A stretch of 64,000 bases of DNA from Galaxea fascicularis (taxonomy: Eukaryota > Cnidaria > Anthozoa > Scleractinia > Euphylliidae), in assembly GCA_948470475.1 (NCBI GenBank), contig OX419337.1:33668984-33732983 (forward strand). Reading direction: 5' to 3'. The translations under genes and the position numbers were made by a program. The first letter of the stretch is position 1; every line of letters starts with the position of its first letter. The notes below the pieces were generated by a model that worked only from the letters and a program-made list of their open reading frames with translations, did not search any database and was not told where the DNA came from. Below, in pieces: positions 12,701 to 27,700 of this stretch.

Positions 12701-15700
12701 TATTCTGATGCCACTGATGATAAGATTAGACGATGTTACTTGAACGGCAGCAACTGCGAAGACGTCATTACAACGGGGCTCCTAATGACGGAGGGTAAGT
12801 TGAAAGCAATGTTTGGGGCACCCATCCAGGCTATTTATACAAGATATTGAATTCTTAGTCCTGCGTCTCTAGATCATATTACAGCCTGTTAAGGACGCTA
12901 CCTGCTATTGTTCGGGCGTATTACCCCTGTTTATCTCGAGATACCCCTTGAAAATAAGGTTCCTTCACGACGGTACTTTTTGAAACAATGGTACTATTAT
13001 GTGGTTAAAGTATGTATAGAAAACGCAAATTCGAGTAAGAGCTCTTGAAACCATAAAAGAAATTGGGGTAACTAGCATTTGCTAAGGATATATGTTTCAT
13101 TTTTGACTGAAAAAATGCCATGTATATGAGCCATGTATATTAGTTTAATTGTCGCGTAGACAGATGTGCTCCCCCTACACAAATTTCTCTCTGGTTTCCA
13201 GTAACCTTTCCAAATAGCTGTTTTTCTAACATGTTTATAACCTGCACAAAACTATCTGTGAATTAGGAGACACCGTGGTGTTTTTTGTAAGGAAGCACAC
13301 TATTGGTGATCCTCCCTTTTGCTGAAACGATTTGAAACTTGCCTTCACACTCTCTCACAGGACTTGCTGTTGATTGGATCGGTCGTAATATTTACTGGAC
13401 TGACATGCAGACAGACCAAATTGAGGTGGCAGATATGGATGGGAAATGGCGTATGGTGTTGGTATCCGATGGCCTCACTTCTCCGCGTGGCATTGCTATT
13501 GACCCAAGGGATGGGTATGTCGTATTTTATAGCGGAGCTCCGCGCGCGCCGAGCTCCATTGATAAGAAAATGTGGTAACCCATCGATCCGAGACATTTTT
13601 TCCGTACGTACATACGTCCGTAGGTCCACCCCTCTGTATAAGCTTAAGTGAAATGTGACACTCCAGTTACCCCTTTCGTGTGCAAGCTCGCATATAAGCA
13701 CGCTTCCATATGGACTGTTTTTGGACAGAGCATTTGCCCATACACACAGTTCTCAACCCGCGTTTTTGTGGCGGGAAATTGCATGGCCAACTATCGGCCA
13801 GCTGCGTTGTACGGGATTCCGGATTCGGAGAGTTGAATTCTAGATTCCAGAGCCCAGGATTCCGGATTCCACAAGCGAAAATTTCTTGGATTCCGGAATC
13901 CGGATTACCTTACATGGGGCGAAACTGACAAAGGAAATTATAAACAAAGTCAGTTTTGTAGATGGTTTGAACTCAGGAGTCGTATCATAATTAAGTGGAG
14001 TACGATCGTCCGGGTGAGTGTAGTCCTGAGAAGGACTGTTTGTGGTGACATTGACTGACGTTTCGGACAACCTGAGCGGAAGTCAGCATCAGAGTCAAGT
14101 GATTTGTGTAACGTCAGTAGATGGTATAAGTCAGTTTTGTCTTTTCGTCGGTTTAGTATTAGTGACAAACAGCCGGAGAAAGAACAAGAAAAGGCACGTG
14201 TAACCAGTTTCAGTTTTTAGTTTGTCCCGGTTACTAAGAGTTATCTTTGTTATTTGTCTTATTTTTGCCAATTTCTACAAGAAACGCCGAAGAGAAATTC
14301 GCACCGTTTTTTGTTTTCTTACGTTTTGATGTTTTCCCGCGTTCATCTGAAATTGGTTTGGACTAAAAAATGCCACCATTCAATATTTCATTTTGGATTC
14401 TAAAACTCTTCGTTTTTTCCTGCTGTCGCTCATGTTAGGGTACATGAAAACTCTCACAAAGAGCAACTCCTTTCAAAAGCTGCAGCATTCGAAATGCCAG
14501 CAATATGTTGTCCCTCACAGCAATTCTTGTTGTTAGTTAAAAAATCGCAGACTTAAAAGGCTAATTGCAGTAAAAACTTCGTCTTTAAGTCAATGTTTAC
14601 GGTTGACAAATGTTTTTCTAAAATCCTTTTTTTTTTGTCTGTTATTGCCAATCAGATGTTTATTAACAATGATGTCAAAAATAATACCACCCACGACTTG
14701 TAGTCAAGGTTTAAAGTTTGCAATGTTTGTAATTGATCGAAGGCAAGAATAAAACCACTCTCAACCATTTGCAGTTGATTACCTGAGTTGGTTCCTGGCT
14801 TATCGTGCCGCAGTCACTTTTCTCAACGAAAAGTTAAGTCAATTTCGCTCAACGTTTTTCGTTGCTATTGTACAAAGGACACAGACAGCAGTTTTCTATC
14901 GTCTTTATTCTTATAGATCACAAATATGACACCATAAAATAGTCAAAACAAAGCGAACAAAGTCCTTTCCTTCTTTTTTGGGTGGTGTCGAAGAGTATCC
15001 ACTTTGGGGTTTTACCATTTTGTTTTGTTTTGTGAAATATTTCGGTTTGATGAGGGTCAAAATGTCACCGATACATGTTAGAAAATTTGTGACTCAGCCA
15101 AAGCACATAACCGGTTGTGATGTAGGATTTAAAAGTGGGACATTGGGACTGTAAATCTAGTGATTTACACCATTGTATTGAAATGTAATCAGATGTAATT
15201 AAACTGTGAAGAAGCAAAAGTTTGTTAATCGTTTATTGTGATAGACATGTTGTCCCTTGACCCACAAATTCGGATGTTATTTCGAAAATGCAAAACAACA
15301 AAAAACTATAATCACAATAGAGAAGTCGTTACTAGAGTTTTGACTCGAGACCTGGCATGATTTTAGTTTATTTGTAAATGCCATGTAATAAGGAAAGAAC
15401 TGTGGAGCTCTGCTTTTAGGCTTGCCTAAATATATATATATATTATCGCCTTCTTCTGTCATGAAGTGGTTAATTCATATAGTAGAAATGTATGCAGGTG
15501 TTAATGTTACATGTTGACAAGATAACGGATCGAATTTTGGAATGTGTTGGTAGACAAATCAGCTCTCCAGAAAGGTTAGATAAAGTTCTGGAGGGTATTT
15601 GTTGAAACAGTTGTCTGACTCCAAGGGCATGATTTGTGATTTAGTGAAGTATTCTTTATGACAAATATGCAGTTTAATTTGAAAGCTTCTCATTCTAGAA

Positions 15701-18700
15701 AGCAAGCATGTCAGGGACATTTTAGCAAAGTTCTAGAGAATATTTCTTGAAATGGTTTTGTTTGTGCCTAGAATCAGAAGAGTTTGACTTGTGGAATGAG
15801 TTGTGCCATAAGCATTCAGCTTAATATATTAAAACTTACTATTGTTGCATTTTGTAATAAAAACTAACGATAAAAAGTCACGACGTTTCGACCCCTCGGA
15901 GGTCATTTTCAAGTGAGAATAAAAGTTTTAACAATTAGCATAAATATGTAAAAACTAGATAAAAATGCGGCGTGCGCCGAAATGTGATAAAATATGTACA
16001 AAAGTGTAAGAAGTGCTAAAAATATATGGAGTAATGAACGGTAGCTAGAGAAAACAATAGACAAAAAATAATTACAAGAACTGTTCTAAACAAATAATTT
16101 GGCGCGGATAGAGTCACACTGTTTGTTTAGCGATGGTTTCAGTTCTTTTATAAAAAACATTTCAAAAATAAGACAATCAAACTTGTTCTGGCACTTTCTC
16201 AGGATTCTAAAACTCTTTGCGATGTTGTTAGGTTCCAATGCATGTTTCTCTCTCAGATGGTCGCCGATGGTTGCCCCTTTGTGCTCTTCTACTATTGTTG
16301 CTCATTAGTTTTGGTAACGTTTTGGCAAACATTTCTTAAAACCTTTTAGTTGTTGCGAGTTGTGGTTTAGAGCAAACTGTATCTTTTAAGCTTGATAATG
16401 TCATGACATTAAATTCATTAAATTATTAAAAAACATAAACAAAGCAACAAAGACATAACAAGCAACTTCCAGCACTTAATTGTTAAGGCACAGAGGACTT
16501 GTACTCCATCTCGGCTTCTTCGCCGGCCGCTGTCCTGGACTTTTTTGTTAGGTTTTTTTTGTACTTGCATTTCGTTATCCGAAATGTGAACACAATACTG
16601 CGCTGTTGGTCTAATAGCGAAATCTACTCTTCCATAACAACCAATTCTTCATCAGTCCTGTAAAAAATATACTCTGGAACACCGTTTTCAGTGTTGTTTT
16701 GTTTATTCCGGCAGGTTGCTTTTCTGGTCAGATTGGGGCTCGGCACAGACACCGCCTCGGTTAGAGAGAGCCAACATGGACGGCAGCTCTCGTCAACCGC
16801 TTGTCAACATCACCCAAGGTTGGCCCAATGGTATCACGCTGGACATTGTTAACAGGTTTGCTCAATATTGCATCTGCTTGCTAGTTGAATCCTTAAATTG
16901 GTAGCTGGGAGCCCTAAACAACTGTAGCAAAATGGCACTGTCATTTTCTCATGCAATTGGAATTTATTTTCTGTTTGTTTTTTTTTTAGTTGTTTCCTGC
17001 TCGTCTAATTTCTCAGCGCTGGCGCTGCTAAATGTAACTACACTCTTTTGCATGTAAGAACGCTTAAGTTTGGAGCTGAAGCTGAACCTTCGTATTTGAG
17101 CCTGAAAACGCCCTTGAGATGGTACATTATTTTAATAAATCAGTGCAGACGTGACCAGCAAACCTATAACAGTGCATTCATCGTGTTTGCTGTGATGTGG
17201 AAATCAAGTTGCTTGTCATATGCTTGTGCGGCTTGCTCTGATGTCGCGAAAATTATGTCGCTCCAGAAAATTTGACTTCACAAAAAGCATTGAACACAGG
17301 TTCACAGCGCGACAAAAAAAAAGTGAACAAAATAAAGACGTCCTTAACTGATTGTCAGCCTGGGTATGTTCTTAGCATGTTTATAAAAAAAGGTTCTTAC
17401 AGTGTATCCAGGTACATTTAACTTTATATACTTTGGGCACTTTTAACAATGTTAAAGGCGGTAGAAAGCTGACCTCCGTGCTCTCTTGCACGTCAACACG
17501 AAACGCTAAAAAGGTTTGTCATTTCACGTTGGTGTTTTACAGAAGATGGCGAAGCGTGTAACTCATATACCGAGCCATTGTTTTGCTCAGTTATTCATTA
17601 TCTCACTTTGTTGTAGTTTCTGTTTTCCTTTAAAGTTCAGTGCCATTTTCACAGCTCTCTTTAAGCCTTTTTTCCAATCATTTTTGAGAATGATTCATTA
17701 GATGATTATATGAAATGGCTTTTGCAGGCGCCTTTATTGGATCGATGCAAAGCTGGATTACATTGCGTTTTGTGATTACAACGGTGCCAATCACCACACA
17801 GTGCTTAGAGATGGGGCAAAAATCCGGCATCCGTTTTCAATTACACTTTTTGAAGACACGGTGTACTGGTCCGATTGGGAGGGACAGAGCGTCAAGCTAA
17901 CTGATAAATTTCAAGGCGGCGACCAGGTGTTGGTTTATGATGCGTTATTTAAACCAATGGATCTGCATGTAGTTCATCCACTTCAACAGCCAGAAGGTAA
18001 ATCGTACTCCAGGCGCGCGTTTCTGGAAACTCCCGAAACTTTTCGGGTGCATTTTAGGTGCCATAATTTCCTTCGTATCTTAAAAACGAAGGCGTTTCCA
18101 GGCATGAAATTTTGCAGCAAAGTTGACCTCTCGCATATTGAAATCGCAGTAAAAGAACAGCCTATTAGAATAAGCGGATCGCAGTTTTTGAAATGGCTTT
18201 TCGGGCCCGAAAGGTTTACGGGATTTTCATGAAACGGGCCTCAGGTGAGAAAAGCTAGCGAGAAAAATTGCGCGATGGGTTTGGAAGACGGAAGGCAAAA
18301 ACGCACAAATACTCGCGTAGTTTTGGTCAAATCTGTTCCATCAACACAATGTTTCTTCGTTAAAGGGCACCACTGGCTGTCACTAGCAGCTAAGGACATA
18401 GCCTGAGTATCAGGCCCCATCAGGGAAGCGGGGACGAGGGGAAGGAAGAGGAGAAGGGCCTGACACAAAGCCACTGATTCGCTTGTGTCCAACATCCAGA
18501 TTCTGGATGTTACGCTAATTGGTCAAAAGACAATAAGAAACGTCACGTGAGTCAACCGGAAGTCAAGCTTCCAGCGCAGGGGTTACAGACGCCATATTGA
18601 AGTTTACTCTCATGACACATGACAGTTACCGGAAGTGATTTTGATTGGCTAATTATAACACGCGCTGTCTGGGAGTGGAAGGCTTCTGAGAAGCTATTTG

Positions 18701-21700
18701 TGCCAGGCGTTTCTTCCTTCGCTTTCTCGCTCTTTTTGCCTTCCCCACCCTAGAAACGCCTGATACTCAGGCTACTAAGGACAATGCAATGCATTTCAAA
18801 TATTTAAAAAGTTTCAAAACTTAAAAAAAAAAAACGTGTTGATTTGTAGAGAAAAACGAACCGATTTTATAACGTGGTCTGCCACAGGCATCCCACGTAA
18901 TAATCAAACCCTAGTAATGATGCTAATTATACGTTGGATAGGTGCTATCTCTGCTGAAAAAACAACGTCATCCATAAATGCGTATGTTTCTTGTTTTAGG
19001 TGTGAACTACTGTGCAAACAGCAGCTGCTCTCACCTGTGTCTTCTCAAGCCTGGTGGGTCCAGCTGTGGTTGTCCTGTGGGCTTTGTGCTGATGGACGAC
19101 AACATCACTTGTTATGGTATGCTCTGTGGGATTGCCAATTGATTCTGCTGAAAATATGACCTTTTCACTTGTGGTAGCGCGATGTGGAACATCAAGTCAA
19201 AAATTCCAAGTCCGATGCCTCATGATATATTCAATATATTCTATATTCAATATTCAATATTCATTGCTACAGCTTGTCCAAACGCAAAATAGACAAATCA
19301 CAAAATATACTCGTATCAGTTGGAAAGCTCAAAAATAGCAGAAAGAGTGCAATGATTAAGCCGATGGCCCATAATTTTTTAAACTTTCCGCATGGTATGG
19401 TATGTACCATTTGACGTTAATTCCAACTAGAATTTCCGGGTTTTCCGTATAAATGGTAAGGAACCAACTAGTTAACAGAGTTGCCATGGTCAGAGAAAAA
19501 TCCAGTAAAAACATTGTTTTTTTCAAGGTGAAGGAAAAGTCATTGAATTGTATATCAGGTCAGGGAAGCTCTAAATTAAATGTTGTTGAGGTTGGAGAAG
19601 GTTAAAACTTTGTGTTTTAATCGCAGAATATGATGTCGTCGTCCTTTATGCTAAGAAAACAAAGGTGAGTGCAATATCTTTGGATCCAGGCGACCCAAAG
19701 GAGCAGATGATAGCTGTGCGACAGCTCAAGACAGCTGTGGCTGTAGACTTCAGTTTTGAAGACCAGTATATCTATTGGAGTGACGTCAGTGCAGACACGA
19801 TCTCCAGGAGGTTCTTGAATGGATCTGGATACGAAACTATTATTTCCGATGGTAATATTTTAGTTTCCATTTTCTGTTTTCGCTTACTTGACTTTGACCG
19901 TTATGAAGAATACATTCATATCTTTTTTTGTGTCAGGTTTGTCTAAACCTGAAGGCATAGCTTACGAATGGACAGCAAAAAACATTTACTGGACAGATCA
20001 GGGCAGGAAGGTTATTGGTGTAGCTCGACATGATGGCAGCTACCAGAAAGTTTTAATCTCCGTAGATGTTGCAAAGCCAAGAGCTATTGTTGTACATCCT
20101 TTGCTCGGGTAAGACATGGCCATTTCGTCATGTGTTAAAATTTGCTTTTCCCGCAGCTGAAGTTTGTCTCTCTGGATTTCTTAATAATCCATTGAAGGTA
20201 TCCCTTCATCATTGACAAAGTAACGTAACTCGGCCATGATCAGACGGCAATAAAGGAAATAGCATGGAAAATAGATTGAAATAGTAAATAGTACATTCTT
20301 TTAATGGAAACCTTCATATAGAGAAATGTCTCTAGTTTGTTGTTTATTTCTTTGGGTACCGTACACAGGTGAATATTTCTAACTGTAAAATATCAAACAA
20401 AGCTTGATGACAAACAATCCAAGCGCGAAAAAAAAAAAAAAAAAAGGAAACGCAACGCGCCGTAGTGTCTGCAGGAAGACGCCAATTTCACTTTTTCTGT
20501 AAAGTTCGACGTTGCCTCTCGTTTCCTGTTTGGTTTGTAATGCGTGTTTTCTACGGAGTCGTAAATCGCACAAAATAACTTCTTTTTAGTTGGAACCCTG
20601 AGATTAGCTAGTAATCGTAGGACGCATGCGTAGTAACGTAGTAACGTCGTAAATTCTCGCAGCAGTTAGTCGTAGTAAAATCGACAGTTACGCGTATTGT
20701 CTTTCGTTTTCTCGCCACAACAGGTTGTTATTTTGGACTGACTGGGAAGATGGTAACCCAAGAATTGAGCGCGCAGCCATGGATGGATCAAACAGAACAC
20801 GTATCAAGCCGCACGGCCTTTGGTACCCAAACGGACTGGCTGTAGATTTCAGCACGCAGCGGCTGTACTGGTGTGATGCGGGCTCGGACAAGATCGGGTC
20901 AATGCTCTTTGATGGAACATCGCAGCAAATGAATTTTCGATCGAGTCAGATGCACGCCTTCGGCCTGGCTCTTTATAGGGATCTGCTATTCTGGTCAGAT
21001 TGGAGTAAGAATACAATTTTTAAGGCATTTAAAAATGGGACAAATAAAGTGGTGCTGAAACGAGAAACCGAGAACCCGTTTGGTGTGAGGATATTCGCCA
21101 AAGAAAATCAACCAGGTATGAAGTGTTTTAGAACATGTGGCTCATTTCACATGTTGCAAGTGCCTATAACCTCTAATATTATTTTCGCTAAAATGAATCT
21201 TTGCACCTGTTCGGAACGCATTGAGGCCTTCCCCCCCCCACCTCTTTTTCACCAAATCTTGACTTTTTATAGGCGTTAAAACTGAGCCTCGTTTGTTTCA
21301 CGACCGAGTCAGAAGGAGCATGGGTCTATTCCTGATGTGACGTCACAAACTGGTATACATTGCATTAACTCTTTGTAAACAGGCATGCAAAAAGGAAAAA
21401 AAGGCTGCAATGCGTTTCCAACAGGTTCAAAGATTTATTTTGAGAATTTTTTTTGGGGGGATATTAGCACTTTAAAGTTGCAACTAAACACCCCCCCCCA
21501 AAAAAAAAACAAAAAACAAAAAAACAATTGGGTTGTGCCTTTTTTTTTCTTTTTTGACAAATGTTGGCTTTTTATGGGCTTCAAATTGTATTACCAACGA
21601 AGAGACCAAGTCGAACAATTGAAGCATACGAAGTGTAGTGGTCAATCAGTCCAAATGAAAAAACAAATTAGCATGTTCAGAATTTCCTGCATGTGCATAA

Positions 21701-24700
21701 ACCGTTCATCCATAAGTCCACGTGAATTGTTAAATTCGCCTTTAATCAGTACAATCTGACGTTTGTTACAACTAGATTATAAAGGAAAGGGGCGTGGATC
21801 TATACGTGACGTCACAAGCTGCTTTGCAGGCTTGTTTAGAAAGGCGTATTGCGATGCAAATCAGTTTCTGACGTCAATTCAGGAATAGACCCACGACCCT
21901 TCTGACTCGGTCATGAACTAAGTGATGCAGAGTTTTTAAAGCGGTATCAATTGCTGGTTTGCATGTGACATCATGGCGGTCATGTTGGCTGGTAAGACCA
22001 ATAGTCTGTCTCTCCACTGGGAACTAAACTTTATTTTTATGCAAATTCTGCGAAAAAAATTGTATTGTATTGTCATCCAACATGGCCGCCTTGTCATGTG
22101 AGTGAAAACCGAGAATACGCCTTTTACTTTGTTGCCAGCGCTAAGTTATTTTCGCTGAATGAAATAACCCGGCCCCCTCTCTCTCTCTCTTCTAAAATGC
22201 AGCGTTTGTCATCTCCCGTCTACTCAACGATCCCTTATTATTTACTGTGACGTGTCACCTTAATTTTCATATCGATCACGTAATACCATATTTCTTAAGG
22301 TAAGAGAATTTGTGATGAAGTGTTCCAACAAGTGCTGTGTGCTATTTGTTTCAGGCGTGACTGGTTGTAGCGATAACAATGGTAACTGTACACAGTTATG
22401 CTTCCCACTCGGTCCAGTATCGATACGATGCTCCTGTGCAGTTGGATTTCGACTGGCTGCAGATGGCAGAACTTGCAAGGGTGTTGACACATTCTTAGTT
22501 TATTCTACTGCTTCAGGTAGTCACTGGTCCCGTAATCCATGTTTCCCTCTCCCTGCCCTCCCCCCCCCCCCCGCCCAATATTCCAGTCCTCCGTCTAACC
22601 ATTTCAGTATCTTTTACGTCAGTTTTAATTGTTAACACGCCTCTTCTATTATTTTTCGAATGTCTTTGGAAGGTGTATTACTTAACTACACCAGCGTCGA
22701 GTTATTAAAAGCGTCAATCCTGGGTTACCTGTGAGTTATGAGATCTAGCCCCCCCCCCCCCCCCCCCGGCGAATTGATGGGACCTTCGACTTATAGATAT
22801 ACAGTTTTAATTATTGCGTATTGTCCCATCCTCAATTTCAAAGAAATCCGTGGTATCTCACTGGACACAAACAATACAGAAGAGTTAATGCAGCCACTAG
22901 GAGTTTCAAGTAATTTCTTCGGCTTGGATTTCTATTTCAACTCGAGCTTACTTCTCTACGCGGATGATCACACAAATACAATTGGCCAAGTGTCCCGAGT
23001 TGGAACTGATAAGAAGGATGTCATAGCCACTGGACTACGTCGGCCTCAAGGGCTTGCTGTCGATTGGGTAGCTGGAAATTTGTTTTGGACGGATGCTGGA
23101 AACGACGTGATTGAGGTATTTGATGTTTATTTTTACAGTTGACAAGGTTATTGAAATGAAGGGGTTGCATGTATTAGCAACATTATCACAACTTAACACA
23201 GTATTGACATATATTAGCATACATAAGAAATGGAACAGGAAAAATTAACGTACATTAGCATACAATAGCAGAAATTTGTATACCTTGGCATAAATAAGAC
23301 AAATTAACCTAAAGGTTCGTGAATGCAGTTTTAGTGTTGAAACTGTTTGGCAAATCGTTTGCCTATCCCCGTGTGTCTTCTCCCTGGCCCGCATTGCTTC
23401 AAGTCGCACCCCCATATTCTCTCCTGCCTGCTATGCAGACAATAGTACCAGCAGTGCCTTACACATCTCACATTGCCTCTTTTTCCCCAGGTTAGTAGAC
23501 TCGATGGCAGCCACAGAACCGCTTTGATTTTCACTGGCTTGTCAGATCCCAGGGGTATAGCGGTGTACCCCTCCAAGGGACTGTTGTTCTGGACAGATCA
23601 CGGTGGAAATGGCAGGGGGTTAGTGCAAAGGGCTTTCATGGATGGCTCTCGTCGCCAGTCTCTTGTCAGGAGAAGTAATTGCAGGGGTCCCGTGGGGATT
23701 ACTTTGGATTATGAAGAAGACAAGGTTTATTGGGCGGATGAAATCCTCAAGACGTTGTGGAAGATGGATCTCGATGGTGGTGAGGGTCTATCTATCCAGC
23801 CTTTTTTGTTTTTAGGATGCTAATGTTTAAACCGTGCACATTATGAAAACGTGTTTCGGGTCGACCCATTATTTTAGCATTCATATTTTCATTCGTCCGT
23901 TCATTTGTTCATTTATTTGTTCGTTCTACCAGTCCGGCGGTCGGTCTGTGGGTTGGTCAGTCGGTCGGCCTGTCTGTCTGTCAGACCGTCAGCCAGCCAG
24001 TCAGGCGGGCAGTCAGTCGATCTGTCCGTCTGTCACATGGTCAGCCATATTAGATTCACGAAGTTTTCAACATACGAAGTACAAGTTACCAAAAACTCGT
24101 AATGGTTCACCTTCAGCGATTATGTCCTCGTTGTTTGTTCAAATCGATGAGCTTACTAGTGTTCTTTTGCTGTTCTGTACGCAGGGCTCGAAATAACGGC
24201 GATCAACGGACAGTGTCCAGTCAGAATTGGGTACTAACCGGAGAAATCTTTACATTGCCGGACAGTTGCGCTTTAAAAAAAAAATTCAGCCATTTGATCA
24301 TCACGAGGAATATCCTTGATGTTCCAGAAATGCATTGTCATTTATGCAACCTGTGGTCACTGTTGTAAGAGTTAAAATGATTCAAATTTGATCGGCGAAA
24401 AACGAGTCATGTCCGAGTAAAAACACGTTTGACTGGACGTGACCGGCACCTGCCGTTAGTTATTTCGAGCTCTGATACGACATTGTTAACTATTTGTGAA
24501 TCTTAACGTGTTATTTCTTAACGTGTTCATAACGATAGGTAACTTGGAGGCCCTAATCAGTTCGTCATTGGACCGTCCATATGGTGTTACTTTGTTTAAC
24601 CACTTTGTTTACTGGACTGACGCGGGAAAGAAGTCGTTGTTTAGAGCTGATAAGAACAATGGAACGGACGTTGAAGTTGTCACAACTGGGTTGGGCGTGT

Positions 24701-27700
24701 TAAGGGACGTGCGGGTCTTCTCACCTCAGAGACAGTTGCCTGGTGGGCCATGTGTGAATAATGGAGGCTGCGAAGAACTGTGCTTAGCCATGTCGGCCTC
24801 TGAAAGAAGGCGAGTACAATTGTTGAACTCTTTGAACCCTGATGCCATCGGGGCTGAGTATCTGTGTTGTTGAAATTTTGCCTCATTACTGTACGAATCC
24901 AAAAACCGTTAACAACTAATCAGAAGCGAAATGAAAGCACAAACTAATTACCGTAACTGTTTGCGGCTTAGTTACCTCGTGCGTAACTGGGTCTTTACAT
25001 GAAACACGATAACATTCCATACGTTTTTCTAGTGATCACGGATTTCGGATTGTCACAGTAAGATATACCAAACATTATTATAACTCTTAGTTAGTACGCG
25101 CACTGTGATTGGCAGTTTAGCGGGCCGTACATCACTGTACAGCCCGCTAAATTTGAAAGTTTCCTTTTCCTCGCGCCTGATTAACTTCTGAGATATAATA
25201 AATATCTTAATAACTTCCTTTTCTCGATCCGTACTGTAAGTTACGGATCCTCGTTTTTTTTCGTTGATTTTATGGCCCGCGCGCTTCGCGCTTGGGCCAT
25301 AAACGAACGGGAAAAAACTTGGTCCGTAACTTATAGTACGGACCGAGAACTCGGTTAGTAAGAGGTACATACGCTACCAACAAATAGACACCATAAACTA
25401 ATAGCGCCTCTTAATTTTGGCGGCCACAAGGTTGCAGAAACGTTTTTAAGGCGGGGTATCAACTAAAAGACTTCCAACGGGTCAAATTTCCACAGCTTCC
25501 ACCAAATCATTTTAAATTTTTACTTATTTGCCGGGTTATGTAGCTCTCCTTCAGGTTTTTGACCTGTGATCCCCCTCTTATTTGCATGAGATGCCAGCTA
25601 GCTGTACATTCTTTTTAAAATCTGTGTCATGTCGTTGCATTTTGATGCTATGGTACAGCAATGAAGCGAGGCATGTAAACAAAAACCACATGTGTTTTTT
25701 ATTGGTTTCTTCTAAAAAAAAAAAACAAGCCTCCAGACGTTTCCTCTTTAAATCAAATGGGCGATGATACGATTCAGAAAGTCAAAGCTAAGGCCAGTAA
25801 ATCTCTTGGAATTCATATTGATGAGCACCTGTCCTCATCAGACTGGTACAAAGAATCCACACTGGACATACGACTTACTTAGGCCCAGTTCATACGTCGT
25901 GCTACTGCCGTGCCGAACTAAATTCAAGAATTAAGTTCGACAAAAGCACGGCAGAAGCACGACGTCTGAATCACACTTTTGAATTAAGTTCGGCAAAGCA
26001 ATTAAGTTCGACAAGCTCTGTCGTGCTACACGACTCTGGCACGGCAGCGATTCAAACGTCATGCTTCTGCCGTGCCAAACAAAATTCATAAATTATATTA
26101 ATGTATTTTGGCGGGATTTGTTTCATTTCCGCTGACTTATTGTTGCGTGGCTTCAGTAATCCTGAATTTGGCACGACGTCTGAATCAAAGTCGTGTTTCT
26201 GGCGTGCTACAGTTGAACCTAATTGCAATTAAGTTCGGCACGGCAGAAGCACGACGTCTGAACTGGGCCTTAATGAACAAGCATATATGTTTCTGTTGTT
26301 TTAAGTCAAGTTTTCCGACCTTATCACCAACACAACAGGAGTTTCAAAATACTCTAGTTTGTATTCCTATCGTTTGGTATTTGGTCCTTAGTGTGTTTAC
26401 ACTTGTAAACCACTGTGCTTGCATTCTATGCGGCGGTTGTGTTCGTACCCATAAAATCGTCTCGCCCACATGTTACGCTTGTGTTCACACGACCTAATCG
26501 ATGTCGCTTGTTGCAGGTGTGTCTGTGTGTCTGGTCGCACCGCATCTGATGGCAGGTCCTGCATCAGTGATAATGGCACCGTAATCGTCTTGGCTAATGG
26601 ACGCATCGACTTTTTTCCAGCTCATCCGTTCAATAAGCCGTCCCCATTCAAGCCTATAGTTCGAGGGCTGAGGAAAATGAGGGCTTTCGACTACGACTTT
26701 GAATCCAAGCTGATTTACTTCGCTCAAGCAAGGGCAATCAAGTCGATTTATCTAAATGGAACCGGCATGAGGGTCATCATAGGGGGTATGTACATTCCAT
26801 GCAACGTAATTTGTATTTTTTTAAAGCCTGATCCTCGCTACGACTCAAGCAAAAACTATTTTAAAAGATATACATATATAAAATAGAATGCAGATTACAG
26901 GAATTCGGATAAGGAGAAGGGGAAAAGATAGTGAAACTAATACTTGCCCTGTTGTTAACATAAGCGAGTAACACAAGCATGGATACACTTATAATGCTCA
27001 GCAAAATAATTCTAATTAATATTGTCAAAAATAATAATTTTGTCGATGGAAAGAGGTAGGTCGTTCCTTAAATATCTACTAATCACCTAAGGACAAAACT
27101 TGTGGTGCTACAACGAGTTGCAAAAATACTTGAGACACTGTACTCCATTTAGCCTTCAATGGTGTTTCCGTGATCATCCGCTATCCCTCCCCCTCCCCCT
27201 CTTATCAAAGTTGCTAACAGTGCAACACCATGCTCGAACACTTTGAGGAACAACTTTGAAAGGGGGAGAGGGAGGGGCTGTGAGTTGTATCTCACAGATT
27301 TCTTAGCAGCAGCGTTTTAGAGAAAGAAAAGATGTTTTTGATTGCGAATGTCTCAATAATTGCAACTGGTTGTAGTTCTAAAAGAACATTGCAATGAACG
27401 TTCGGCGGAGGCACTGTGAGTTGAAACCTTATGCTTTTCAGACACTAGAGATATGTTTAAGTAAGATGATTTAGTAAGAAGAGTGGCCACGTTACAGTTA
27501 AAATAAGCACTTGAATATCACAATCTTGCGTTCTTCTTGTGCTTACTCGTTTGTCGTTGTTATTGCCAATGAGAAATTCTCGTTCTTGCTTCTCTATAGC
27601 TTATGTTTCTGTTTATGGTTTCGCTTGAGTCGCTTATGAGGACCAGGCTTTCACCTTCATCTTTGACCAGTTGAATTAATTGCAAAATAGAGTTCGAATG

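Noticed and set aside
23834..24196. Open frames over the tetranucleotide array
   Set aside because: A product of the low-complexity repeat.
24814..24819. GT donor after exon 18
   Set aside because: Would put exon 19 in a frame with an early stop and break the EGF.
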